A DNA stretch of 7,580 nt from an uncultured Oscillospiraceae bacterium (GCA_905233785.1 CAJOCV010000086.1:1-7580); one strand, 5' to 3'; positions 1 to 5,639 are shown, counted from the first letter of the stretch. A program made the numbers and translations. The notes: a model not told the origin generated them from the sequence alone.

Positions 1-8
1 TGCGTTCC

Positions 9-93
9 GCTTCCGTCGGGGCGACGAAAGCTCCACATTCGCAGGCTCCTTCTTCCTTTCCAACTCGAACCCGCTGCGCTGGGCTTCGAGTTG
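9..93. repeat. Two inverted repeats upstream of tRNA-Lys
   Basis: The first 104 bases hold no credible gene and no clear promoter for the tRNA. Two palindromes are visible. The first spans 9-31: arms 14-18 and 22-26 are perfect around a GGG loop, and after one C/A mismatch four more pairs extend the stem. The second spans 61-93: a perfect 9-bp arm (CAACTCGAA at 61-69, TTCGAGTTG at 85-93) with a further CCC/GGG at 70-72 and 81-83. The second ends 11 bases before the tRNA and could be a terminator-like or processing hairpin of an upstream tRNA transcript, or a dispersed palindromic element. No T-run follows either stem, so a terminator role is weak. Confidence 0.45.
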
Positions 94-104
94 GGGAGAC
101 GCCT

Positions 105-180
105 GCCCCAGTAGCTCAGTAGGCAGAGCACCTGCCTTTTAAGCAGGGTGTCCGGGGTTCGAATCCCCGCTGGAGCACCA
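105..180 (+). tRNA. tRNA-Lys (anticodon TTT)
   Basis: A full cloverleaf of 76 bases folds here. The acceptor arms are 105-111 and 170-176, with discriminator A177 and an encoded CCA at 178-180. The D-stem is GCTC/GAGC (114-117, 126-129). The anticodon stem is CCTGC/GCAGG (131-135, 143-147) around loop CTTTTAA, so the anticodon is TTT at 138-140 and reads AAA/AAG lysine codons. The T-stem is CGGGG/CCCCG with loop TTCGAAT at 158-164. One oddity is visible: acceptor position 3 is C107 and position 70 is A174, a C-A mismatch in an otherwise perfect stem. There is no promoter in the 104 bases upstream, so it is probably processed from a longer tRNA transcript that starts outside the window. Confidence 0.96.
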
Positions 181-183
181 AGG

Positions 184-213
184 AAACAGCCATCCCGTAA
201 GGGGTGGCTGTTT
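184..213 (+). terminator. Terminator hairpin after tRNA-Lys
   Basis: A 13-bp stem (184-196 with 201-213, one T-G wobble at 193/204) closes on a GTAA tetraloop. The outermost pairs are AAA with TTT, so the U-tract lies inside the stem base. It begins three bases after the CCA and is the natural end of the tRNA transcript. The A-rich 5' arm makes it usable from both directions. Confidence 0.75.
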
Positions 214-231
214 ACATTATACATTGACGAA

Positions 232-251
232 GATTCGAACCCACGGACACC
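232..251 (-). repeat. Inverted fragment of tRNA variable loop and T-loop
   Basis: Read on the minus strand, these 20 bases match the tRNA-Lys segment 147-165 (end of anticodon stem, variable loop, 5' T-stem and T-loop through TTCGAATC) with only one inserted base. The bases beyond it do not complete a T-stem (the 3' side reads CTTCG rather than CCCAC-like), and no acceptor or anticodon arm of a minus-strand tRNA can be built, so it is a fragment, not a gene. Immediately downstream on the plus strand, 252-258 and 262-268 form a 7-bp stem with a GAA loop followed by T residues. Confidence 0.55.
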
Positions 252-310
252 AAAACGCGAAGCGTTTTTTGAGCGAAGCGGAAAAATGAAGCCGGCGCAC
301 AGCGCTGGAC

Positions 311-341
311 TTCCGGAGTTCGAATCCCCGCTGGAGCACCA
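311..341 (+). pseudogene. Partial second copy of tRNA-Lys 3' end
   Basis: The T-loop, 3' T-stem, 3' acceptor strand, discriminator and CCA of the tRNA (158-180) recur without change at 319-341. The match continues upstream with a few differences (CGGAG for the 5' T-stem at 314-318) to about 311. No D-arm, anticodon arm or 5' acceptor strand lies upstream, so this cannot be a working tRNA. The copy continues downstream into a near-identical terminator. It may be the tail of a deleted tandem tRNA gene or an attachment-site-like duplication. Confidence 0.7.
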
Positions 342-345
342 ATGT

Positions 346-375
346 AAACAGCCATCCCGTTCGGGGTGGCTGTTT
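346..375. terminator. Second copy of the tRNA terminator, probably two-way
   Basis: A 13-bp stem (346-358 with 363-375) has the same arm sequence as the hairpin at 184-213 but a GTTC loop instead of GTAA. It lies 39 bases beyond the stop codon of the minus-strand lipid kinase gene, and its AAA/TTT base suits either direction, so it probably also ends the rlmL-kinase transcript. Confidence 0.65.
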
Positions 376-414
376 GCGTTATGTACAGAAGCGAAAGACG
401 TCCTATGCTGCGCC

Positions 415-1341
415 TCACGCTGTCGCATCGTCGAAAAACCGCACGCCCTTCGGGACAATCAGGTTCAGCGCGCCGGGAATCATGCGCATGGTGACGTGAT
501 CCGCGTACATGGCCTCGCCGTCCACATTGATGACCTCCTTGCGCCCAAATTGAATCTCCAGCGTATCGCCGGACTGCAAATGCGTCACATATTTCGGCAT
601 CTCATCTGCCTTGCCGGCGGCGTATTTGCCGATCAGCAGGGCAAACTCCAGGAGGCTGACCTTCTTTACAATATAAATGTCCATGATCCCGTCGTCTGGG
701 CGGGCGCGGAGGCTGGGGTTGAAGCCGCCGCCGTAAAAGCGCCCGTTGCAGGCGCAGACAAGGCTGATTTTTTCCGACGCGCCGTATTCCCCGCAGCGGA
801 TACGCATATCGCTTGCGATGCCCTTGAACATGTTCACCGCCGCGGATACCACATAGCCTGTCGCGCCGCCGATGAGGGGGATTTTGCTGTATTTATGTAC
901 CTCGGTGCCGATGCGCGCGTCGATGCCCACCGAGCAGATGTTGGCGCTGTAGCGCCCGTTGCAGTCAATGAGGTCGATGGGGCGCACCGTGCCGTCCAGC
1001 AGCGCGTCCAGATCCCGGAACCGTTCTTTCTCCGCGCCGAACATCCGGCAAAAGTCGTTGCCGGTACCGGTGGGGAAGGGGCATACCGCGACATTTTCGC
1101 GCCGCGCCGCGCCGCAGACGCACTCATTGAAGGTGCCGTCGCCGCCGCAGGCGTAGACGCGCAGCGCTTCGCCGGCCTCGGCCTCTGCCTGGATCTTCCG
1201 GGCGGCGTCCATGGGCGCGCGTGTCACATAAATTTCAAAACTGTCGGCGCGATCCCGGAAGGCGCGCTCGACCTTCTCGCGCACCTGCGCGGTCTTATCG
1301 CTGCCCCCGGCGATGGGATTGACGATGAATAGATGCTTCAT
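415..1341 (-). CDS. Diacylglycerol kinase family lipid kinase (YegS/BmrU type)
   Basis: This 308-residue cytosolic or membrane-associated enzyme should transfer the ATP gamma-phosphate to a lipid hydroxyl, most likely diacylglycerol or a related lipid, feeding phosphatidate back to phospholipid synthesis. The length is normal for the family. Visible marks are the N-terminal strand with VNPIAGG (7-13), the nucleotide-binding GGDGTFNE (66-73), PTGTGNDFCR (90-99), NICSVGIDA (134-142), GGGFNPSLRARPDDG (204-218) and the C-terminal NVDGE (272-276). The start ATG (1339-1341) has a GAGGAG seven bases upstream and overlaps the stop of the upstream methyltransferase gene in an ATGA, so translation is probably coupled. 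Ten cysteines occur in the chain, five of them between residues 65 and 98 around the active-site motifs, which fits an anaerobe. The exact lipid substrate cannot be read from sequence; a sphingoid or undecaprenol substrate is less likely. Confidence 0.93.
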   Translation of the reverse strand: MKHLFIVNPIAGGSDKTAQVREKVERAFRDRADSFEIYVTRAPMDAARKIQAEAEAGEALRVYACGGDGTFNECVCGAARRENVAVCPFPTGTGNDFCRMFGAEKERFRDLDALLDGTVRPIDLIDCNGRYSANICSVGIDARIGTEVHKYSKIPLIGGATGYVVSAAVNMFKGIASDMRIRCGEYGASEKISLVCACNGRFYGGGFNPSLRARPDDGIMDIYIVKKVSLLEFALLIGKYAAGKADEMPKYVTHLQSGDTLEIQFGRKEVINVDGEAMYADHVTMRMIPGALNLIVPKGVRFFDDATA

Positions 1342-2465
1342 CTTCGTTCTCCTCTGCCCGTATACATGAACAGATCACACTTGATCATGCCGTTATAGAG
1401 CTTGCGCTTCTTGTCGGCGTTCCTGCCGAAGCTGCGCTCAAATTCCGTGTGGGAGGAGAGCAGATAGACCTGCCAGCCCTCGCAGCGCGCAAGCGCTTTG
1501 CCGAAGCCGGCATAGAGCGCCTCGGCCTCCTGCTTTTCCATGATGCGCTCGCCGTAAGGGGGATTGGTGACGATGACGCCGCGCCCGGTGCTGCGGTCAA
1601 AGCCCATCGCGTCCGCAACCTCAAAGCGCGCCACGTCCTCTACGCCCGCGCGCTCCGCGTTTTTGCGCGCGATGGCGACGGCCTTCGGGTCAATATCGCT
1701 GCCGAGGATGGCGTAGTCCCCGTGAAACTCCTTCGCAAGAGCCGCTTCCCTGGCCTGCTCCCAGATTTTGTTGTCGAGCACCCGCCAGTCCATGGCGGCG
1801 AAGTGCCGGTTTAAGCCGGGGGCGCGGTTTTTGGCGATCAGCGCCGCCTCAATGGGGATCGTGCCGCTGCCGCAGAAGGGATCGACGAAATCGCCCTTGC
1901 CCCGGTAGCGGGCAAGCTGCACCATCGCGGCGGCCAGGGTCTCCCGCAGGGGCGCGGCGTTATGCGCCGGGCGGTAGCCGCGCTTGTGCAGTCCCTCTCC
2001 GCTGGTGTCGAGGCAGAGAGAGACGTGATCCTTCATGATCGAAAAGCGCAGCTGCACCGTCTCGCCGGTCTCGGGGAACCACTGCAGGCCGTAGCGGCTC
2101 TTGAGGCGCTCCACCACGGCCTTCTTGAGGATCCTCTGGCAGTCCGGCACCGAGGCGAGCTGGGAATTGAGGCTGTGCCCGGTGACGGGAAAGGCCGCGT
2201 CCTTCGGAATAAATTGCTCCCAGGGGAGGGCGCGGGCGCCCTCAAAGAGCTGCTCGAAGCTTCTGGCCTCAAAGGCGCCCAGCTCGAGCAGCACGCGCTC
2301 GCCGGTGCGCAGATTCAGATTCGCCGCCGCGATGGCATCCAAGCCGCCGGAGAAGAAAACCCGTCCGTTCTCGGCGGACACAGCGGCCATGCCGAGCCGC
2401 CTGAGCTCGTTGGCCGCAAGACCCTCCAGGCCGAACAGGCAGGGGACACAATACCGAAATTCCAT
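1338..2465 (-). CDS. rlmL: THUMP-domain SAM-dependent RNA methyltransferase (RlmL/YpsC family)
   Basis: This 375-residue protein is expected to methylate guanine N2 in 23S rRNA, the role of E. coli RlmL at G2445; the exact site here is inferred from family. It matches the single-domain Firmicute form (B. subtilis YpsC) and lacks the second methyltransferase half of the E. coli fusion. A ferredoxin-like and THUMP RNA-binding part fills about residues 1-160, followed by a Rossmann methyltransferase: VDPFCGSGT (194-202) is the SAM-binding loop, GSDIDP (255-260) the acidic loop binding the ribose, and TNPPYGER (300-307) the NPPY catalytic motif that cradles the target base. KRKLYNG (353-359) is a family signature near the C-terminus. 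The ATG start has GGGAG six bases upstream. It is first in an operon with the lipid kinase gene. A tRNA target cannot be wholly excluded, since THUMP enzymes act on both rRNA and tRNA. Confidence 0.92.
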   Translation of the reverse strand: MEFRYCVPCLFGLEGLAANELRRLGMAAVSAENGRVFFSGGLDAIAAANLNLRTGERVLLELGAFEARSFEQLFEGARALPWEQFIPKDAAFPVTGHSLNSQLASVPDCQRILKKAVVERLKSRYGLQWFPETGETVQLRFSIMKDHVSLCLDTSGEGLHKRGYRPAHNAAPLRETLAAAMVQLARYRGKGDFVDPFCGSGTIPIEAALIAKNRAPGLNRHFAAMDWRVLDNKIWEQAREAALAKEFHGDYAILGSDIDPKAVAIARKNAERAGVEDVARFEVADAMGFDRSTGRGVIVTNPPYGERIMEKQEAEALYAGFGKALARCEGWQVYLLSSHTEFERSFGRNADKKRKLYNGMIKCDLFMYTGRGERR

Positions 2466-2496
2466 GATATACTCCCAATCAACAAGATTTTACTCC

Positions 2497-2525
2497 ATTT
2501 TACAACAATTCCCGACGCTTGTAAA
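2497..2525 (-). promoter_or_regulatory. Putative sigma-A promoter for rlmL-lipid kinase operon
   Basis: On the minus strand, TTTACA (2520-2525) and TAAAAT (2497-2502) are separated by 17 bases, close to the TTGACA/TATAAT consensus. The -10 lies about 31 bases upstream of the rlmL start, leaving a short leader with a GGGAG ribosome site. A second TAAAAT at 2487-2492 has no matching -35. Confidence 0.55.
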
Positions 2526-2620
2526 CCACGCAGCCGCGATTTTGCGCGAGGAATGATGTTCTGCACAAGAGCCTGAAAATAAATACAGGACAAAGAACCG
2601 GGAAAAGCTGAAAAAAGCTA

Positions 2621-2649
2621 TTGAATTTTTTGAACAATCGCGTTATAGT
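2621..2649 (+). promoter_or_regulatory. Putative sigma-A promoter for orf170-cstA
   Basis: TTGAAT (2621-2626), a 17-base spacer and TATAGT (2644-2649) form a good vegetative promoter about 40 bases before the start codon at 2691. Upstream is A-rich, with the heptamer AAAAGCT repeated at 2603-2609 and 2613-2619, ten bases apart, which could act as an UP element. A 7-bp inverted repeat (TGAACAA 2631-2637, TTGTTCA 2665-2671) brackets the -10 and could be an operator. Nothing gene-like is seen in the rest of the 225-base divergent region. Confidence 0.6.
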
Positions 2650-2690
2650 ATAGACGGTCACAATTTGTTCATTTTTTCGGAGGGAGCCCC

Positions 2691-3203
2691 ATGCTGATCG
2701 AGCGCAGCCGGTTTATAGATGTGCTGAAGGACGCTTACAGCGCCTACTATAATCTGGTTGAGGATGTGCAAACCGAGCTGCCCCTTGCGTTCCGGGCCGA
2801 TTATAAGGATCGGGATGAGCAGTTTTTCCTTGTCAAAAGCGCGAAGATCTGGGCCAACGAAAAGAATGAATACGCCTACATTTTCTCCGCTCCCCGGTTT
2901 GACGCGGCGCTGGTGAAGGCCTGCGCGGACTACGCGCTCGCCGACGGGCTGCCCCGCGTGACGCCGCATAAGGAGCACCAGTGCACCAATATCAAGGTGG
3001 TGCTCGTCTCGGACGAGGCGGGGGAGGAAGCGGAGAAGGCGGTAAAGAAGCTGCGCTTTTCCAAAAACTACAAGCTCGGCCTCTGGGGTTACACCAATCT
3101 GCTCGCGGGCATGGTGGACATGCAGTCGAAAAAGACCGTCACGAACTACGCCGGGCATGAGCTTGCCCCCTTCTTTACGAAACTATTCGCTGTCCGCGAA
3201 TAA
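2691..3203 (+). CDS. Uncharacterised 170-residue protein upstream of cstA
   Basis: I do not recognise a named family with confidence. The product is a soluble, charged 170-residue protein with no signal peptide, no membrane segment and no metal-binding cysteine cluster (only two cysteines, at 78 and 98). Predicted shape by eye: an N-terminal amphipathic helix (residues 4-27), strands around 45-66 including the aromatic YAYIFSAP (61-68), a helix at 70-84, a hydrophobic strand IKVVLVSD (101-108), an acidic helix EEAEKAVKK (112-120), and a conserved-looking aromatic C-terminal part with LGLWGYTNLLAGMVD (129-143). The alternating strand-helix pattern ending in a helical tail suggests a small alpha/beta domain. 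The start ATG has GGAGGGAG seven bases upstream and a good promoter. It is followed after 47 bases by cstA on the same strand, with no terminator T-run between, so co-expression and a role linked to CstA is a fair inference but unproven. Start, reading frame and coding status are secure; function is unknown. Confidence 0.85.
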   Translation: MLIERSRFIDVLKDAYSAYYNLVEDVQTELPLAFRADYKDRDEQFFLVKSAKIWANEKNEYAYIFSAPRFDAALVKACADYALADGLPRVTPHKEHQCTNIKVVLVSDEAGEEAEKAVKKLRFSKNYKLGLWGYTNLLAGMVDMQSKKTVTNYAGHELAPFFTKLFAVRE

Positions 3204-3218
3204 CGGACAGTGATAGTT
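3181..3218 (+). promoter_or_regulatory. Large hairpin spanning the orf170 stop codon, before cstA
   Basis: Outer arms AACTAT (3181-3186) and ATAGTT (3213-3218) and inner arms CTGTCCG (3190-3196) and CGGACAG (3204-3210) pair perfectly. With C3188-G3212 and a G3189-T3211 wobble the stem is about 15 bp with one bulged T. The TAA stop of the upstream gene (3201-3203) lies in the 7-base loop. No U-run follows directly (AATAAAAAC comes first, then TTTTT at 3228-3232), so it is a poor classical terminator. It could be a partial attenuator or an mRNA-processing or stabilising element that sets the ratio of the two products. Confidence 0.55.
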
Positions 3219-3236
3219 AATAAAAACTTTTTCATT

Positions 3237-3253
3237 AAGGAGTGAAAAGTGTG
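3237..3253 (+). promoter_or_regulatory. Ribosome binding site that fixes the cstA start
   Basis: AAGGAG at 3237-3242 overlaps the first in-frame GTG (3242-3244), so that codon cannot be its start. The next in-frame GTG at 3251-3253 sits eight bases beyond the AAGGAG, an ideal spacing. The start is therefore placed at 3251. Confidence 0.8.
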
Positions 3254-4975
3254 AGCGCATTACTGATTCTCTTGGTCGCGATCGTTCTGCTTGCTCTGGG
3301 CTACGTCTTCTACGGAAGCTGGCTGGCCAAGCAGTGGGGCGTCGACCCCAATCGCGAGACCCCGGCCCACACCAGCTACGACGGAATGGACTATGTTCCT
3401 GCCAACCCCGCCGTGCTGATGGGTCACCACTTCTCTTCGATCGCCGGTGCAGGCCCCATTAACGGACCGATCCAGGCCGCCGTGTTCGGCTGGGTTCCCG
3501 TTTTCCTGTGGTGCGTGTTTGGCGGCATCTTCTTTGGCGCCATGCATGACTTTGGCGCCCTGTTCGCCTCCATCCGTCACAACGGCGGCTCCATCGGCGA
3601 GATCATGAAGGACTCCATGGGCGTCAAGGCTCAGCGTCTGTTCATCATCTTCGCCCTCGCCGTTCTGATCCTGGTCATCGCCTCCTTCACCGCCGTCGTC
3701 GCGGGCACCTTCGCGTCCTCCGGTCCCTTCATCAGCACCGGCGACGCGGCCAGCAACGCCGCCAACGCCTCCACGGCCATGACCTCCATGCTCTTTATCG
3801 TCATCGCCATCATCTTCGGCTTCTTCGTGTACCGCAAGAACGCCAAGATCGGCCCGGCCACCGTCCTCGGCATCATCGGCATCATCGCCATCGTCGTGCT
3901 CGGCCAGTACCTGAACCTCAACGCCAGCCGCACCTTCTGGGTGCTCTTCATCGCCGTGTATGTCACCGTGGCTTCCCTGCTGCCCGTGTGGATCCTGCTG
4001 CAGCCCCGTGACTACCTGAGCTCCTTCCTGCTCTACGGCATGATGATCCTGGCCGTTGTCGCCATCATCGGCGGTTCCTTCACCGGCGCCGCTGTCGTGG
4101 AGGTTCCCGCCTTCACCGGTCTGGTCAACGCTTCCGGCCAGCCCATCTTCCCCTTCCTGTTCATCACCGTGGCCTGCGGCGCCTGCTCCGGCTTCCACTC
4201 TCTGATCTCCTCCGGCACCTCCTCCAAGCAGATCAACAATGAGAAGGACGCGCAGGTCATCGGCTACGGCTCCATGATCGTTGAGTCCGCGCTGGGCGTG
4301 ATCTCCCTGATCGCTGTCGGCGTGGTGTGGAGCCAGACCAATGTTGGCGGCGGCGACAAGTTCCTGCTCTCCGCGCCTCCCACGATCTTCGCCGGCGGCA
4401 TTGCCACGATGTTCGCCTCCTTCGCCGGTGAGAAGAGCTATGCTCTGATCTACAACCTCTTCACCCTGGCGGTCTCCGTCTTCGCGCTGACCTCTCTGGA
4501 CTCCGCGACCCGTCTGTGCCGTTACCTCTTCGCCGAGCTGCTCACGCCGGAAGGAAAGACTCACGAGGATCTGACCGGCGCTGCGAAGTTCTTCAGCACC
4601 CCGATCGTGTCCACCCTGATCATGGTCATCATCGGCTGCGGCATGGGCTTCATGGGTCTGAGCCAGATCTGGAGCGTGTTCGGTGCCGCCAACCAGCTGC
4701 TTGCCGGCGTCGCGATGCTCGCCGTCTGCACTTGGCTCGGCAAGATCGGCCGCAACAACAAGATGTTCTTCTTCCCGATGATCTTCATGCTCTGCGCGAC
4801 CATCACCGCGCTCTGCTGGACCATCGTGACCGGCTTCGGCAAGATCGCCGCCGGCACCGATTGGGGCACCTATTTCCAGGTGATCTGGAGCATCGCCCTG
4901 GTCGTTCTGGCTGTTGTCCTCGCCGTCATGTCCTTCAAGACCCTGTCCGCTCAGGCCAAGGCCAAGAAGGCATAA
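3251..4975 (+). CDS. cstA: Carbon starvation protein CstA family transporter
   Basis: A 574-residue polytopic membrane protein of the CstA family, whose studied members take up peptides or pyruvate when preferred carbon runs out; the substrate here is not readable. It starts directly with a membrane segment (about residues 3-22). Family signatures are GHHFSSIAGAGPINGP (58-73), GAMHDFGALFASIRHNGG (96-113), LLQPRDYLSS (249-258), ACGACSGFHSLISSGTSSKQ (308-327) and SVFGAANQLLAG (475-486). I count roughly 14 to 16 hydrophobic stretches by eye, ending in a short lysine-rich cytosolic tail (567-574). The length matches compact Firmicute CstA proteins rather than the roughly 700-residue E. coli CstA. 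GTG start chosen from its AAGGAG. Codon use is distinctly more biased than in neighbours, with almost all Ile, Ala, Val and Phe codons ending in C, a sign of high expression. It shares a transcript with the upstream 170-residue protein and ends at a strong terminator. Confidence 0.96.
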   Translation: MSALLILLVAIVLLALGYVFYGSWLAKQWGVDPNRETPAHTSYDGMDYVPANPAVLMGHHFSSIAGAGPINGPIQAAVFGWVPVFLWCVFGGIFFGAMHDFGALFASIRHNGGSIGEIMKDSMGVKAQRLFIIFALAVLILVIASFTAVVAGTFASSGPFISTGDAASNAANASTAMTSMLFIVIAIIFGFFVYRKNAKIGPATVLGIIGIIAIVVLGQYLNLNASRTFWVLFIAVYVTVASLLPVWILLQPRDYLSSFLLYGMMILAVVAIIGGSFTGAAVVEVPAFTGLVNASGQPIFPFLFITVACGACSGFHSLISSGTSSKQINNEKDAQVIGYGSMIVESALGVISLIAVGVVWSQTNVGGGDKFLLSAPPTIFAGGIATMFASFAGEKSYALIYNLFTLAVSVFALTSLDSATRLCRYLFAELLTPEGKTHEDLTGAAKFFSTPIVSTLIMVIIGCGMGFMGLSQIWSVFGAANQLLAGVAMLAVCTWLGKIGRNNKMFFFPMIFMLCATITALCWTIVTGFGKIAAGTDWGTYFQVIWSIALVVLAVVLAVMSFKTLSAQAKAKKA

Positions 4976-4997
4976 GCCGACCGCAACATATCAACAT

Positions 4998-5026
4998 AAG
5001 GGCGCTGCTTACGCAGCGTCCTTTTT
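4998..5026 (+). terminator. Strong intrinsic terminator after cstA
   Basis: An 11-bp stem (4998-5008 with 5013-5023, one G-T wobble) with a TTAC loop runs into TTTTT. It lies 22 bases after the cstA stop and ends 11 bases before the next start codon. Confidence 0.9.
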
Positions 5027-5037
5027 CATGAAGAGCT

Positions 5038-5592
5038 ATGAGGATTGACAATACCCTATACCGCGGCCGCCCGCGGGAAAAGCGCATTCCCAAGGAGGAG
5101 CGCTGCTATGAGCTGCTGGATCGGCTGGGGATCGCATACCGCCGCGTCGATCATGAGCACGCCGACACCATCGAGGCCTGCAGGGAGGTGGAAGGGCTGC
5201 TCGGCTGCAAGATCTGCAAAAACCTTTTTCTTACCAACCGGCAGCAGACAGACTTCTACCTGCTCCTCATGCCGGGGGAGAAGCCCTTCAAGACCAAGCT
5301 CCTGTCCAGGCAGATCGGTTCCGCCCGCCTGAGCTTTGCAAGCCCGGAACACATGGAAAAGTACCTCGACATTACGCCCGGTTCCGTGAGCGTCCTCGGG
5401 TTGATGAACGACAGAGAGCACGCGGTACGCCTGCTGGTGGATCGTGATCTCCTCCGGGAGGAATATTTCGGCTGCCACCCCTGCATCAACACCTCCAGCC
5501 TCTGCTTTGAGACCAGGGCGCTCTTGGAAACGCTCCTGCCCGCCATGGGGCACGAGCCCAGCTTTGTCGAGCTTCCCTGGGAAGTGGAGTGA
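5038..5592 (+). CDS. YbaK/ProX-type aminoacyl-tRNA deacylase (Pro-tRNA synthetase-associated domain)
   Basis: This 184-residue cytosolic protein belongs to the YbaK/INS family, free-standing relatives of the prolyl-tRNA synthetase editing domain. The closest group is the clostridial ProX/PrdX type, which hydrolyses Ala-tRNA(Pro) made in error; that specificity is inferred. The domain fills nearly the whole chain. Marks are DHEHADTIEAC (38-48), KNLFLTN (61-67) with the conserved family lysine K61, the positive stretch EKPFKTKLLS (81-90), ITPGSVSVLGLMND (112-125) and FGCHPCINTSSL (144-155). The first 20 residues are basic and extend past the usual domain start. ATG at 5038 is the only plausible in-frame start, yet it has no good ribosome site (GAAGAG ends two bases before it), and a six-codon reading frame (5028-5048) overlaps it. 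The gene begins 11 bases after the cstA terminator with no visible promoter of its own, so low, read-through expression is likely. Confidence 0.9.
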   Translation: MRIDNTLYRGRPREKRIPKEERCYELLDRLGIAYRRVDHEHADTIEACREVEGLLGCKICKNLFLTNRQQTDFYLLLMPGEKPFKTKLLSRQIGSARLSFASPEHMEKYLDITPGSVSVLGLMNDREHAVRLLVDRDLLREEYFGCHPCINTSSLCFETRALLETLLPAMGHEPSFVELPWEVE

Positions 5593-5599
5593 AAATGAA

Positions 5600-5636
5600 A
5601 AGGGACTGTGAAAAATCCGTTTTTTCACAGCCCCTT
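5600..5636. terminator. Two-way terminator between convergent genes
   Basis: Arms 5600-5615 and 5620-5636 pair as AAGGG, CTGTG and AAAAA against their complements, with one A/C mismatch at 5605/5631 and a TCCG loop. The outer base pairs are AA/TT and the inner ones A5/T6. It sits 7 bases after the deacylase stop and 3 bases before the ireB stop, so it serves both convergent genes. Confidence 0.85.
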
Positions 5637-5639
5637 GTT

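Noticed and set aside
181..345. Small mobile element flanked by tRNA-derived attachment repeats
   Set aside because: The 161-bp interval has no integrase, transposase or terminal inverted repeats, so it is listed only as a possible scar, not as a mobile element.
148..1332. 394-codon plus-strand open frame
   Set aside because: It runs through the tRNA and both terminators, then lies antisense to the lipid kinase gene, whose motifs, ribosome site and operon overlap are clear. Similar spurious proteins arise wherever tRNA sequence is translated.
2658..3158. 166-codon minus-strand frame opposite orf170
   Set aside because: No ribosome site, and it would cover the promoter and start of orf170; the plus frame has promoter, GGAGGGAG and a better protein-like composition.
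3260..4564. 434-codon minus-strand frame opposite cstA
   Set aside because: The translation is a low-complexity Asp/Glu/Gly/His-rich string produced by the C-ending codon bias of cstA; it has no domain, ribosome site or promoter.
5091..5332. Strong AAGGAGG-like site at 5091-5098 with an ATG at 5108
   Set aside because: That ATG is in the wrong frame relative to the deacylase domain; the purine run is simply the Lys-Glu-Glu codons of the real gene.
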